From: Anaerolineae bacterium CG2_30_58_95
Lineage (GTDB): Bacteria > Chloroflexota > Anaerolineae > Anaerolineales > Villigracilaceae
Reading direction: 5' to 3'
Length of the DNA stretch: 20,253 bases
Assembly: GCA_001872165.1 (NCBI GenBank)
Contig: MNXK01000232.1
Location: 1-20,253, forward strand
Program-made: the position numbers and the translations under genes
Notes under the pieces: model-generated
The model's input: only the letters and a program-made list of their open reading frames with translations
Databases searched by the model: none
Told to the model about the DNA's origin: nothing
Shown: positions 1 to 6,926 of the stretch, piece by piece
Position numbering within the stretch: position 1 is the stretch's first letter
Layout of the letters: every line of letters starts with the position of its first letter

Positions 1-276
1 AAGTTCCTGGCGGAGGGGTACGTGCTGAAGAAGGAGGAGGGTGGGCGGCACAAGGCGTTCTTCACGGGCTACCGGCCGCAGTTCTACATTCGGACGATGG
101 ACGTGACGGGCGACATCACCCTGCCGGAGGGCGTGGAGATGGTCATGCCTGGCGATAACGTTAACCTGACGGTGCAGTTGATCGTGCCGGTGGCGTTGGA
201 GCAAGGCTCCAAGTTCGCCATCCGCGAAGGCGGCCTGACCGTCGGCGCCGGCGTCATCACGAAAATCATAGAATAG
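1..276 (+). CDS. tuf: Elongation factor Tu, C-terminal part (5' end outside window)
   Basis: This is the last 91 codons of EF-Tu, the GTPase that carries aminoacyl-tRNA to the ribosomal A site. The reading frame is open from base 1 and ends with TAG at 274-276. Readable landmarks are those of domain 3: LKKEEGGRH, a [10 protein letters not shown] stretch, [20 protein letters not shown] and the terminal [18 protein letters not shown]. The G domain and domain 2 lie upstream of the window. The gene precedes rpsJ by only 7 bases, the usual str-to-S10 junction, so the two are probably co-transcribed. Confidence 0.97.
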   Translation, partial: KFLAEGYVLKKEEGGRHKAFFTGYRPQFYIRTMDVTGDITLPEGVEMVMPGDNVNLTVQLIVPVALEQGSKFAIREGGLTVGAGVITKIIE

Positions 277-283
277 GTGGTGT

Positions 284-592
284 ATGACGAAGCAGAAGAT
301 CCGCATCCGTCTTAAAGCTTACGATCATCGCGTTTTGGACCAGTCTGCCAAGCGGATCGTCGAAACCGCTGAACGCAGCGGCGCCCACGTGGTTGGCCCG
401 GTACCCTTGCCAACCAAGATAGAACGGTTTACAATACGCCGCTCGACTTTTATTGACAAGGACTCGCACGAGCACTTTGAAATCCGTACCCATAACCGCC
501 TGATTGACGTACTCGATCCTGATTCAAAAACGATTGACATGTTAATGCGGCTCAATCTGCCGGCAGGTGTGGATATCGAAATCAAGATTTAG
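284..592 (+). CDS. rpsJ: 30S ribosomal protein S10
   Basis: S10 (102 aa) is a 30S head protein that also acts as NusE in antitermination. The sequence opens [25 protein letters not shown] and contains the family's GPVPLPTK and RTHNRLIDV segments; length is normal. The ATG at 284 follows AGGTGG (275-280), part of which overlaps the tuf stop. It is normally followed directly by rplC, but here rplC starts 1750 bases later because a two-gene module lies between. Its TAG stop (590-592) is the first triplet of an octamer-repeat hairpin whose other arm ends at 2176. Confidence 0.97.
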   Translation: MTKQKIRIRLKAYDHRVLDQSAKRIVETAERSGAHVVGPVPLPTKIERFTIRRSTFIDKDSHEHFEIRTHNRLIDVLDPDSKTIDMLMRLNLPAGVDIEIKI

Positions 593-600
593 TCGGGTAG
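593..600 (+). repeat. Displaced first unit of octamer-repeat hairpin
   Basis: TCGGGTAG directly after the rpsJ stop is a diverged copy (2 of 8 bases differ) of the TTGGATAG octamer found three times at 2113-2136. It lies immediately left of the inferred cassette boundary. Without the cassette it would be the first of four units in the left arm, opposite four units in the right arm. The rpsJ stop TAG (590-592) would pair with CTA at 2174-2176. Confidence 0.65.
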
Positions 601-659
601 TTGGGCACTGGCTGGGTTGTTCTTCAAAGCATATTCTGTTTCTATAAGAAAAAAAAAAC

Positions 660-1604
660 ATGACTATACAACCGTTTAAACTCTTTGCATCACTCAAACA
701 AATCCGCTATTCTGGAAAGAATATCGGAAGTGATTTGTCATTTGCTTTTGAAGCAAACGGCGAAATTGACTTCTTCGAACGAAAAATTAAATTAGGACAA
801 AGCATACCTACTGATAGGGTTTTATGGCGAAAAGCTGCGATAGAAGGAGAAAGGATAAATCTCGACATAAAGGCGTTGGTAACCGAACAAGATTGGGTAT
901 TTTCCGACACTGGAGAAGGACAAACATCCTTTTCCTATGACGTATCGCTATCAGACATAAAGAGCCATGAGTTTCAGGTAAATGTTGAGGCAAAAGGGGA
1001 AGGCAAAAAGACTGCCATATTTTCGTTTTTGATAGAAGTGGGGGTCAAAGAAGCAGATTACTCGCGCTTTGACAAAGTGCTTCAATACATATACCAGGAA
1101 ATGACCACAAATGCGCAAAGCCAAGTAGTTAAAGATATTAAAGCCAACCTTGACAAGGGCAACACTCTACTTGCTTACTTTCTGTGGTGGAATATGGTTC
1201 ACCCAGGCGCAAATTGGGACCACAAACCCAAGTTAGAGAAAAAACTTGGGTTGAAAGAATCGGATGATTACTACCTTCCAATACGCGGGGACACAGAACA
1301 CGAATTCTATTACGATATTTGGTCAAATATCCACTACAGGTTCGTTGGCTCGGCGGCAGGCTTTGACGCTGATACGCTCCATAAGTATGCCGAATCTGGG
1401 GTGCTTGGCGCTGGAAAGACCGATGGAGGTGATAAATTAAGTGTTCAGATAGGGATTGACCTATGGAATAAATATCAATTGGAACTCACACAATCGAACG
1501 TGATTAACGAAATACTATCTCATACAAATGATTACTTGAACATTCAGCGGAATGATCCTAACGTAGGGGTGGTTATTGATTGGGTGGATGGAAACTTGAA
1601 ATGA
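660..1604 (+). CDS. Putative toxin with C-terminal domain resembling polymorphic toxin type 44 (Ntox44)
   Basis: The protein has 314 aa and no signal peptide or membrane segment. Residues 1-130 look beta-rich and I do not recognise them (a C2-like sandwich is possible). Residues 135-165 appear helical. From about 175 the sequence matches my memory of the Ntox44 family: NMVHPGANWDHKPKL (178-192), YDIWSNIHYRFVGSAAGF (218-235) and DKLSVQIGIDLWNKY (258-272). Family members are toxin tips of secreted polymorphic toxins; the assignment is from motif recall and the biochemical activity is not readable. The ATG at 660 follows a run of A and has no clear Shine-Dalgarno; TATAAG at 643-648 is a weak -10 candidate, otherwise read-through from rpsJ would express it. 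Base use is A+T-rich with many ATA and AAA codons, unlike its neighbours. It overlaps the next gene by ATGA. Confidence 0.75.
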   Translation: MTIQPFKLFASLKQIRYSGKNIGSDLSFAFEANGEIDFFERKIKLGQSIPTDRVLWRKAAIEGERINLDIKALVTEQDWVFSDTGEGQTSFSYDVSLSDIKSHEFQVNVEAKGEGKKTAIFSFLIEVGVKEADYSRFDKVLQYIYQEMTTNAQSQVVKDIKANLDKGNTLLAYFLWWNMVHPGANWDHKPKLEKKLGLKESDDYYLPIRGDTEHEFYYDIWSNIHYRFVGSAAGFDADTLHKYAESGVLGAGKTDGGDKLSVQIGIDLWNKYQLELTQSNVINEILSHTNDYLNIQRNDPNVGVVIDWVDGNLK

Positions 1605-1987
1605 AAAAAACTCAGCTCCTACTATTGCATATAATATTTTTTGTAGCCTTAGCGGTTTTTTTCATGTACTTCACATTCGATTACATGGTGTACTTTGATA
1701 TCGGAATAAATAACGGCATGCGTGAAATGGATATTTACCTAATCCGAACCCCCGTATTGTTAATATCTCAAATTGCGGTGGTTATGTTGTTTGATAAATT
1801 CATAAGTAACCGTCTTAAGCGATGGCGTATTTGGTTGAACTATGCGGCAATGATAACTACCGTCTGTATCGTCTTTCTAGCATTTGCTTTATATAGCCCA
1901 GGTATACCAAGAGAAGGCGGTTTTATAAGATTTTTGGGCTATTACTTTTTTGGACTAGAACCTGGGCGAGTACCTGGTGCTTGGTGA
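1601..1987 (+). CDS. Small three-helix membrane protein, candidate immunity partner
   Basis: The protein has 128 aa and I recognise no family. It has a positively charged start (MKK) and three hydrophobic spans at about residues 5-27, 49-67 and 79-98, with a basic loop KFISNRLKRWR (66-76) between the second and third, suggesting that loop is cytoplasmic. The C-terminus (EPGRVPGAW) is short and polar. The ATG at 1601 overlaps the upstream stop as ATGA, which implies translational coupling, so I prefer it to an in-frame ATG at 1580 lying inside the upstream gene. A small gene coupled behind a toxin-like gene is the usual position of an immunity protein, but that role is inference from position only. 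It shares the A+T-rich composition of the upstream gene. Confidence 0.7.
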   Translation: MKKTQLLLLHIIFFVALAVFFMYFTFDYMVYFDIGINNGMREMDIYLIRTPVLLISQIAVVMLFDKFISNRLKRWRIWLNYAAMITTVCIVFLAFALYSPGIPREGGFIRFLGYYFFGLEPGRVPGAW

Positions 1988-1992
1988 AATGC

Positions 1993-2118
1993 ACCCAACA
2001 ACGGCTGCACTTGACCTCGCTTCGCTCGGAGGGTACGCGGCGCGATTTGCTCGCAATGGTTCTGGTTGGCGAAGGAGTCTTGCCAGCACCGCTCGGCAGG
2101 TGAGCCAAACCGTTGGAT
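1993..2118 (+). other. attC-like recombination site
   Basis: Ordered elements match an attC site. R'' is ACCCAAC (1993-1999, fits RYYYAAC), L'' is GCTGCACTTG (2004-2013), L' is CAGGTGAGC (2097-2105) and R' is GTTGGAT (2112-2118, fits GTTRRRY). L'' pairs with L' over nine positions (one G-T wobble) with a single extra G at 2007, as expected for the extrahelical base of the 2L box. Short unpaired spacers (4 and 6 bases) separate the R and L boxes. Total length, 126 bases, is within the known attC range. The heptamer at the cassette's left edge (GTTGGGC, 600-606), which would be this site's R' in the circular cassette, pairs with R'' better than the present R' does. Confidence 0.72.
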
Positions 2119-2176
2119 AGTTGGATAGTTGGATAGTTGAACTACCAAACTACCCAACTACTCAACTATCCAACTA
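2113..2176 (+). repeat. Octamer tandem-repeat hairpin in the rpsJ-rplC spacer
   Basis: TTGGATAG occurs three times in tandem (2113-2136). After the loop TTGAA come four complementary octamers, CTACCAAA, CTACCCAA, CTACTCAA and CTATCCAA (2142-2173), then CTA. The right arm has one more unit than the left; the missing one is the TCGGGTAG at 593-600 across the cassette. The repeat contains GTTGGAT at every unit boundary, which is a GTTRRRY core, so it offers several integrase-compatible targets. Confidence 0.85.
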
Positions 2177-2342
2177 AAAACGACAGCACAAGAACAGTCC
2201 TGCACGCAGGCCCCAAGATAACATGCGCCGCGGCAGGCCGATTGACTGTGCTGCGCCGGAGATGATGCAGCCGAAGCCCCGGCTGACAGTCTCGGTAGGA
2301 TATTATCTCGTCCTACACCTAGAAAAAAGGAGAAAACCGAGT
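2177..2342 (+). promoter_or_regulatory. Leader region upstream of rplC with two small hairpins
   Basis: These 166 bases hold no gene I can support. Two stems are visible: CAGCCG (2268-2273) with CGGCTG (2280-2285), and GTAGGA (2295-2300) with TCCTAC (2311-2316). The rplC Shine-Dalgarno AGGAG (2328-2332) lies just after the second hairpin. No convincing promoter was found: TTGACT at 2242-2247 has no -10 at proper spacing. Whether it is a regulatory leader or simply spacer cannot be decided. Confidence 0.35.
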
Positions 2343-2972
2343 ATGTTGAAAGGGCTGATTGGGAAGAAGATCGGCATGACCCAGATCTTCGACGAGGCCG
2401 GTGCGGCAGTACCGGTCACTCTGATCGAAGCTGGGCCATGTTACGTTACGCAGGTACGCCTTCCAGAGAAGGAAGGCTACGCAGCGGTGCAGCTCGGATT
2501 TGGCGAGGCGAACCCCAAGCGCCTGACCGGCGGCCAATTGGGTCACCTCAAGAAGAGCGAATTGCCTCCGCTGCGTTTTTTACGCGAGTTCCGCATCAGG
2601 TCCCCGGAATTCAAGATCGGCGACAAGGTCACGGTGGGCATTTTTGGCCTGGGCGAACGGGTGGATGTGATTGGCACCAGCAAAGGTAAAGGCTTTGCCG
2701 GCGTGGTCAAGCGTTATCACTTCAGGGGCGGCCCGAAATCGCACGGCGCCTCTGACCGTTTGCGTGCTCCCGGTTCGAGTTCCTCGACGACGACGCCAGG
2801 GCGCGTCTACAAGGGTTCCCGGCGCCCCGGCCACATGGGCAGCGAACGCGTGACTGCCCAGGGCCTCAAAGTCGTTCTGGTGGATGCCGAACGCAACCTG
2901 CTCGGCGTGCACGGCGCGGTGCCCGGCTCGAAGGGCAGCCTGGTCATGATCAAGGATGCGCGCAAGCAGTAG
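2343..2972 (+). CDS. rplC: 50S ribosomal protein L3
   Basis: L3 (209 aa) binds 23S rRNA early in 50S assembly and reaches toward the peptidyl-transferase centre. The start MLKGLIGKKIGMTQIFDEAG matches the family N-terminus, and the core loop is present around GPKSHGASDRLRAPG and TTPGRVYKGSRRPGHMG. The ATG at 2343 follows AGGAG (2328-2332). An in-frame ATG at 2223 would add 40 residues that do not resemble L3, so it is rejected. The central loop reads SSSSTTT where relatives have a more varied Gly/Ala stretch. It is the first gene after the interruption in the S10 cluster. Confidence 0.97.
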   Translation: MLKGLIGKKIGMTQIFDEAGAAVPVTLIEAGPCYVTQVRLPEKEGYAAVQLGFGEANPKRLTGGQLGHLKKSELPPLRFLREFRIRSPEFKIGDKVTVGIFGLGERVDVIGTSKGKGFAGVVKRYHFRGGPKSHGASDRLRAPGSSSSTTTPGRVYKGSRRPGHMGSERVTAQGLKVVLVDAERNLLGVHGAVPGSKGSLVMIKDARKQ

Positions 2973-3002
2973 CCGTAGCCGCGTGATGGGAGCATAGGTA
3001 CT

Positions 3003-3632
3003 ATGAAAGTAGATGTGTTCAACATGCAAGGTGAGAAGATCAAGAGGGTAGAATTACCAGCAGAGATCTTCGAAGCCCCGGTCAACGTGGATTTGATGCA
3101 CCAGGCCTACGTCCAGCAAATGGCGAACGCCCGCCTGGGTACGCACAAGACGAAGACGCGCGGCGAGGTGTCCGGCGGAGGCCGAAAGCCGTGGCGTCAA
3201 AAAGGCACCGGTCGCGCCCGCCAGGGTTCTACCCGTGCACCGCAGTGGAAAGGCGGCGGCCGCGTTCATACCCCCCGGCCACGCAAGTACACCCAGCACA
3301 TGCCGCTCAAGATGCGCCGCGCTGCGCTACGCTCGGCGCTCTCGGTCAAGGCGGCTGAGGCGGGCGTGGTGCTGGTGGATGAGCTTTCGCTGCCCGAGCC
3401 GAAGACCCGCCTGATGGCGCAATCACTGGGTTTGTTGGTAGGTACAGCCAGCGCCTTGTTGCTGGTCACGGAGAAGGACGCCAACTACGAGGTCATCACT
3501 CGCTCAACCAACAACATCCCGGATGCCAAGGTGCTGATGGCAAATTACCTGAATATCCGCGATATTCTTGGTTACGATAAACTCGTCATGCCGCTCAAGG
3601 CATTGGACGTGTTGAAAGCTTATCTGGTATAG
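3003..3632 (+). CDS. rplD: 50S ribosomal protein L4
   Basis: L4 (209 aa) lines the peptide exit tunnel; in some bacteria it also represses its own operon. The long tunnel loop is clear: TRGEVSGGGRKPWRQKGTGRARQGSTRAPQWKGGG near residues 52-84, followed by the globular part with ALRSALSVKAAE and LVTEKDANYEVITRSTNNIP. The ATG at 3003 lies 30 bases after the rplC stop, with GGGAG about ten bases upstream. Length is usual. Nothing in the 5' region shows an L4-binding leader of the E. coli type. Confidence 0.97.
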   Translation: MKVDVFNMQGEKIKRVELPAEIFEAPVNVDLMHQAYVQQMANARLGTHKTKTRGEVSGGGRKPWRQKGTGRARQGSTRAPQWKGGGRVHTPRPRKYTQHMPLKMRRAALRSALSVKAAEAGVVLVDELSLPEPKTRLMAQSLGLLVGTASALLLVTEKDANYEVITRSTNNIPDAKVLMANYLNIRDILGYDKLVMPLKALDVLKAYLV

Positions 3633-3641
3633 GAGGCCAGC

Positions 3642-3944
3642 ATGACGACGATCTACGATGTACTCCGCCGCCCGCTGGTGACCGAGAAATCGAAATATCA
3701 ATCAGACAAACTTCACCAGTACACCTTCGAAGTGGCCGGCCAGGCTACCAAGACGCTGGTGAAGGATGCTATTGAAACCCTGTTCGACGTAACGGTCGTG
3801 CGCGTGAATATTTTTAATACACCCGCCAAGCGCAGTCGGCGAGCCAAGAGCCGCCGTTTACTGGTGCGTTCTTCCGGGTTCAAGAAAGCGATCGTCACCC
3901 TAAAAGAGGGTGATACTCTTCCGATCTTCGAAGGGGTGCAGTAA
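3642..3944 (+). CDS. rplW: 50S ribosomal protein L23
   Basis: L23 (100 aa) sits at the tunnel exit and is the docking point for trigger factor and SRP. The N-terminus [18 protein letters not shown] and the [32 protein letters not shown] extension with its basic loop are diagnostic. A strong AGGAGG (3631-3636), overlapping the rplD stop, lies 5 bases before the ATG. The stop TAA shares one base with the rplB ATG (TAATG), so translation is probably coupled. Confidence 0.97.
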   Translation: MTTIYDVLRRPLVTEKSKYQSDKLHQYTFEVAGQATKTLVKDAIETLFDVTVVRVNIFNTPAKRSRRAKSRRLLVRSSGFKKAIVTLKEGDTLPIFEGVQ

Positions 3945-4780
3945 TGGCTGTCAAGAAATATAAACCGGTAACGCCCGGTCAGCGGGGGATGACCGGCTAC
4001 AGCTTCGACGAAATCACCAAGAGCACGCCTGAGCGCAGCCTGCTCGTCCCGCCGCGCAGACACGGCGGCCGGAACGCCTATGGACGTGTCACGGTGCGCC
4101 ATCGCGGCGGAGGCAATCGCCGTTTCATCCGCCTGGTGGATTTCAAACGCGAGAAGCGCGACATCCCAGCCAAGGTCGCGGCGATCGAATACGACCCGAA
4201 CCGGACGGCGCGTCTGGCATTGCTGTATTACGCCGACGGCGAGAAACGTTACATCGTCGCGCCGCTGGGACTCAAAGTCGGCGACACGGTGCTTTCCGGA
4301 TCCCAGGCCGAAATCCGCCCAGGCAACAGCCTGCCGCTCTCGAACATCCCCGTCGGCACGATGGTTCACAATATTGAGCTAAAGGAAGGCAAGGGCGGCC
4401 AGTTGGTGCGCTCGGCCGGCGGCTCGGCGCAGTTGCTGGCGAAAGAGGGTGAGTATGCCCAGGTGCGCCTGCCCTCGGGCGAGGTGCGCCTGGTGCGCCA
4501 GGTCTGCTACGCAACGATTGGCCAGGTCGGCAATCTGGAGCACAGCAACATCAAACTTGGCAAGGCTGGACGCAAGCGCCACATGGGCATCCGCCCGACC
4601 GTGCGCGGGACCGCCATGAGTCCGCGCGATCACCCGCACGGCGGCGGCGAAGGCCGCCAGCCGATCGGTATGCCGGGACCCAAAAGCCCGTGGGGCAAGC
4701 CGACGCGCGGCTACAAGACCCGCCGTAATAAGCAGACGAAGAAGTACATTGTGCGCCGCCGCAGCAAATCTAACCGCTAA
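3944..4780 (+). CDS. rplB: 50S ribosomal protein L2
   Basis: L2 (278 aa) is needed for subunit joining and peptidyl-transferase centre structure. Visible landmarks are the N-terminal [17 protein letters not shown], the OB-fold region [15 protein letters not shown], and the C-terminal [37 protein letters not shown], which contains the conserved histidine loop. Length is typical. The start overlaps the rplW stop by one base and uses the GAAGGGGTG stretch inside rplW as ribosome binding site. Confidence 0.98.
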   Translation: MAVKKYKPVTPGQRGMTGYSFDEITKSTPERSLLVPPRRHGGRNAYGRVTVRHRGGGNRRFIRLVDFKREKRDIPAKVAAIEYDPNRTARLALLYYADGEKRYIVAPLGLKVGDTVLSGSQAEIRPGNSLPLSNIPVGTMVHNIELKEGKGGQLVRSAGGSAQLLAKEGEYAQVRLPSGEVRLVRQVCYATIGQVGNLEHSNIKLGKAGRKRHMGIRPTVRGTAMSPRDHPHGGGEGRQPIGMPGPKSPWGKPTRGYKTRRNKQTKKYIVRRRSKSNR

Positions 4781-4810
4781 GGCGTCAGAGAGTAAGCGAG
4801 GAACGAAGAT

Positions 4811-5092
4811 ATGTCACGTTCATTGAAAAAAGGGCCTTACATTGCCCCGAAACTCTTGGATAAAATCGAAGCGATGAACCAGCGCGGCGAAAAGAAAGTC
4901 ATCCGCACCTGGAGCCGGGCGAGCGTCATCTTCCCCCAAATGGTGGGACACACCATCGCAGTCCACGATGGCCGCCGCCACGTGCCGATTTACATCACCG
5001 AGAACATGGTCGGCCATCGCCTGGGCGAGTTTGCGCCGACGCGCATGTTCCGTGGGCACGTGACTGCCGAGAAGTCTACCAAGGCCGCCTAG
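4811..5092 (+). CDS. rpsS: 30S ribosomal protein S19
   Basis: S19 (93 aa) is a 30S head protein contacting the A-site region and bridge B1. The family start [19 protein letters not shown] and the core [48 protein letters not shown] are complete. GAGGAA at 4798-4803 precedes the ATG at 4811. It lies 30 bases after rplB; the stop TAG overlaps the Shine-Dalgarno of rplV. Confidence 0.98.
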   Translation: MSRSLKKGPYIAPKLLDKIEAMNQRGEKKVIRTWSRASVIFPQMVGHTIAVHDGRRHVPIYITENMVGHRLGEFAPTRMFRGHVTAEKSTKAA

Positions 5093-5101
5093 GAGTCCAA
5101 G

Positions 5102-5449
5102 ATGGCTCACGATATTCATGCTCAACTGCGATTTCTGTCCATCTCCGCGCAGAAGGTGCGCCTGGTGATAGACGTGATCCGCGGCCAGGACGCCAATACT
5201 GCGTTGGAAACGCTGCGCTTCATGCCTCAACGTGCAGCCCAGCCGGTGTTGAAACTGCTGGCTTCTGCCGTTGCCAACGCCGAAGAGAACTTCGGCGTCA
5301 GCCGCGACGATTTGTACGTTGCAAAAATCTTTGCCGATGAAGCTCCCACCCGCAAATGGCGCCGCTTTGGCGCACGCGGCCGCTTCAAGCCGATCTTTCG
5401 CCGTTCGTCTCACGTAACCGTGATTCTACGCGAGCGTGAGGCCGCGTGA
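5102..5449 (+). CDS. rplV: 50S ribosomal protein L22
   Basis: L22 (115 aa) extends a beta-hairpin into the exit tunnel. Typical segments are LRFLSISAQKVRLVIDVIRGQDANTALETLRFMPQRAAQPVLKLLASAVANAEEN and the hairpin with KIFADEAPTRKWRRFGARGRFKPIFRRSSHVTVIL. The Shine-Dalgarno AGGAG (5091-5095) overlaps the rpsS stop, giving tight coupling. Length is normal. Confidence 0.97.
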   Translation: MAHDIHAQLRFLSISAQKVRLVIDVIRGQDANTALETLRFMPQRAAQPVLKLLASAVANAEENFGVSRDDLYVAKIFADEAPTRKWRRFGARGRFKPIFRRSSHVTVILREREAA

Positions 5450-5470
5450 TCAGCATGGAAAGGACGCTAA

Positions 5471-5490
5471 TGGTAGCCTACTGGCTACCA
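5471..5490 (+). repeat. Perfect hairpin just before the rpsC ribosome binding site
   Basis: TGGTAGCC (5471-5478) and GGCTACCA (5483-5490) pair perfectly around the 4-base loop TACT; a flanking A-T pair extends the stem to nine. The Shine-Dalgarno AAGGAG of rpsC (5492-5497) begins right at its foot. There is no T-run, so it is not an intrinsic terminator. It could modulate rpsC initiation or protect mRNA ends after processing. Confidence 0.7.
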
Positions 5491-5502
5491 TAAGGAGAAA
5501 TT

Positions 5503-6180
5503 ATGGGTCGTAAAGTTCATCCGATTGGTTTTCGTCTGAGTGTCACCCAGGATTGGCAGGGCCGTTGGTTCGCTGAAGGTGCGCAGTACCGCGAATATCT
5601 CCGGCAGGATTTCGCCATCCGTGACCTGATCCGCCGCGCCGCCGGTCGCGCCGGCGTCTCGCGTATTGACGTGGAGCGGTATCCCGGTAAAGTGAAAGTG
5701 ACCGTCCATACAGCCAAGCCTGGCATCCTGATCGGGCGCAAGGGCGAGAGCGTGAAGAAGATCCGCGCGGACCTGGAAACGCTGGCCGGTAAGAAAATTG
5801 ACCTCGACATCAAAGAGATCAAGTCTGCGGATATTGACGCTTACCTGGTGGCGCACAACATCGCCGACCAGCTCGAGCGGCGCATCAGCTACCGCCGTGC
5901 CATGAAGCGCGCTATCCAGCAGGCCATGCGCCAGGGCGCGGAGGGGATCAAGATCAAGGTCGCAGGCCGCTTGAGCGGCGCGGAAATGGCCCGCAGCGTC
6001 TGGCTGCACGACGGACGCCTCCCCCTGCAGACCTTACGCGCCGACATTGACTTCGCCCGCGCCGCAGCCACCACGACCTACGGTCAGATCGGCGTCAAGG
6101 TGTGGGTTTACAAGGGCGAGATGAAGCCTGAGGGTGAGGAAAAAGTGGATACGACCGAAGGCGTGTATGTGAGTGCGTAA
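5503..6180 (+). CDS. rpsC: 30S ribosomal protein S3
   Basis: S3 (225 aa) forms part of the mRNA entry channel and helicase site. It has the N-terminal GRKVHPIGFRL, a type II KH domain with the GRKG loop at residues 78-81 (PGILIGRKGESVKKI), and the C-terminal domain SYRRAMKRAIQQAMRQGAEGIKIKVAGRLSGAEMAR. The ATG at 5503 follows AAGGAG (5492-5497). A hairpin (5471-5490) lies just upstream, and a 7-base-unit repeat element directly follows the stop. Confidence 0.97.
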   Translation: MGRKVHPIGFRLSVTQDWQGRWFAEGAQYREYLRQDFAIRDLIRRAAGRAGVSRIDVERYPGKVKVTVHTAKPGILIGRKGESVKKIRADLETLAGKKIDLDIKEIKSADIDAYLVAHNIADQLERRISYRRAMKRAIQQAMRQGAEGIKIKVAGRLSGAEMARSVWLHDGRLPLQTLRADIDFARAAATTTYGQIGVKVWVYKGEMKPEGEEKVDTTEGVYVSA

Positions 6181-6184
6181 TAGC

Positions 6185-6275
6185 AGATGGCAAATGGCAA
6201 ATGGCAGATAGCGGATGGCAGATAGCGAATAGCGAATTGCCATAAGCCATAAGCCATAAGCCATAAGCCATAAGC
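6185..6275 (+). repeat. Heptamer tandem-repeat hairpin between rpsC and rplP
   Basis: Thirteen 7-base units lie end to end: AGATGGC, AAATGGC twice, AGATAGC, GGATGGC, AGATAGC, GAATAGC, GAATTGC, then CATAAGC five times (6241-6275). The ATGGC cores of the left units pair with GCCAT formed at junctions of the right units, giving a long stem with internal loops. The GAGG ribosome binding site of rplP (6276-6279) begins at the next base. Same architecture as the elements at 2113-2176, 17407-17460 and 19224-19362, with a different unit. Confidence 0.85.
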
Positions 6276-6285
6276 GAGGTTTATT

Positions 6286-6717
6286 ATGTTGATGCCTAAA
6301 CGTGTAAAGTGGCGCAAGCAGATGCGTGGTCGCATGAAAGGCAAGGAATCACGCGGTGTCGAGATCAACTTCGGCGATTACGGCCTGCAGGCGTTGGAGC
6401 CTGGCTGGGTCACCGCTCGCCAGATCGAGGCAGCCCGCCGGGCCATTGTACATTCTATGAAACGCCGCGGGAAAGTCTGGATCCGCATTTTCCCGGATAA
6501 GCCCTATACCCAGAAACCCCCCGAAACCCGCATGGGTAAGGGTAAAGGGAACGTGGAATACTGGGTGGCGGTGGTCAAGCCGGGTCGTGTCATGTTCGAG
6601 ATCAGCGGCTTACCGGAGCAAGCGGCCCATGAGGCCTTGAACCTGGCCCGGCATAAATTCTCGATCAAGACCAGGGTCATTAATCGCCTTGATCTGGCTG
6701 CAGGAGAGCAGGCATGA
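6286..6717 (+). CDS. rplP: 50S ribosomal protein L16
   Basis: L16 (143 aa) helps shape the A-site tRNA pocket on the 50S. The start [19 protein letters not shown] and segments [22 protein letters not shown] and [40 protein letters not shown] are diagnostic. The ATG at 6286 follows GAGG (6276-6279), which directly abuts the last heptamer of the upstream repeat. Its end overlaps rpmC by ATGA (6714-6717). Confidence 0.97.
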   Translation: MLMPKRVKWRKQMRGRMKGKESRGVEINFGDYGLQALEPGWVTARQIEAARRAIVHSMKRRGKVWIRIFPDKPYTQKPPETRMGKGKGNVEYWVAVVKPGRVMFEISGLPEQAAHEALNLARHKFSIKTRVINRLDLAAGEQA

Positions 6718-6926
6718 AGCCAGGAGAAATTCGCAAATTGTCTTCGGAAGAAATCGCGGGCAAGCTTTCGGATAGCCGCGAAGAGCTGATGAAGCTGCGC
6801 TTCCAGCAGGTGTCAGGCCAGTTGACCGATACCAGCCGCCTGCGCATCATGCGTCGTGATATTGCGCGCCTGGAAACTATTCTCAGGGAACGCGCCGGGG
6901 CGGCTGTACAGGAAGGTGAAGCATGA
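6714..6926 (+). CDS. rpmC: 50S ribosomal protein L29
   Basis: L29 (70 aa) is a two-helix protein next to L23 at the tunnel exit. The sequence [59 protein letters not shown] is the whole family fold. It is coupled on both sides by ATGA overlaps, with rplP upstream and rpsQ downstream. The C-terminal tail after residue 62 ([10 protein letters not shown]) is a few residues longer than minimal family members. Confidence 0.96.
   Translation: MKPGEIRKLSSEEIAGKLSDSREELMKLRFQQVSGQLTDTSRLRIMRRDIARLETILRERAGAAVQEGEA

Larger units (their letters stand above)
601..2112 (+). mobile_element. Probable integron gene cassette (toxin/immunity-like pair plus attC-like site) inserted between rpsJ and rplC
   Basis: The boundaries are inferred from the sequence. 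At the left, GTTGGGC (600-606) fits the R' core GTTRRRY; at the right, GTTGGAT (2112-2118) fits it too. Integron integrase cuts between G and TT, giving a cassette of 1512 bases from T601 to G2112. It holds two genes on the + strand with an attC-like fold at their 3' end, the standard cassette arrangement. Deleting 601-2112 joins TCGGGTAG (593-600) to TTGGATAG (2113-2120) and restores a symmetrical repeat hairpin, which independently supports these boundaries. The two genes are clearly richer in A+T than the surrounding ribosomal genes. No integrase gene is in the window, so this would be an isolated insertion at a secondary site. An unrelated element ending by chance in such motifs is the alternative. 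Confidence 0.75.

Noticed and set aside
590..2120. Assembly chimera joining foreign DNA to the ribosomal operon
   Set aside because: The junctions fall exactly at GTTRRRY cores and removing the insert restores a symmetrical repeat, which a random misjoin would not produce. Read mapping across 600 and 2112 would settle it.
2242..2270. TTGACT as -35 of an rplC promoter
   Set aside because: No -10-like hexamer at 15-19 bases; TATTAT at 2301 is too far away.
2223..2342. In-frame upstream ATG that would extend L3 by 40 residues
   Set aside because: The added residues do not resemble L3, while ATG 2343 gives the exact family N-terminus and has AGGAG at 2328-2332.
6185..6275. CRISPR array
   Set aside because: Units are only seven bases, contiguous without spacers, and no cas gene is present; the same applies to the other short-unit arrays.
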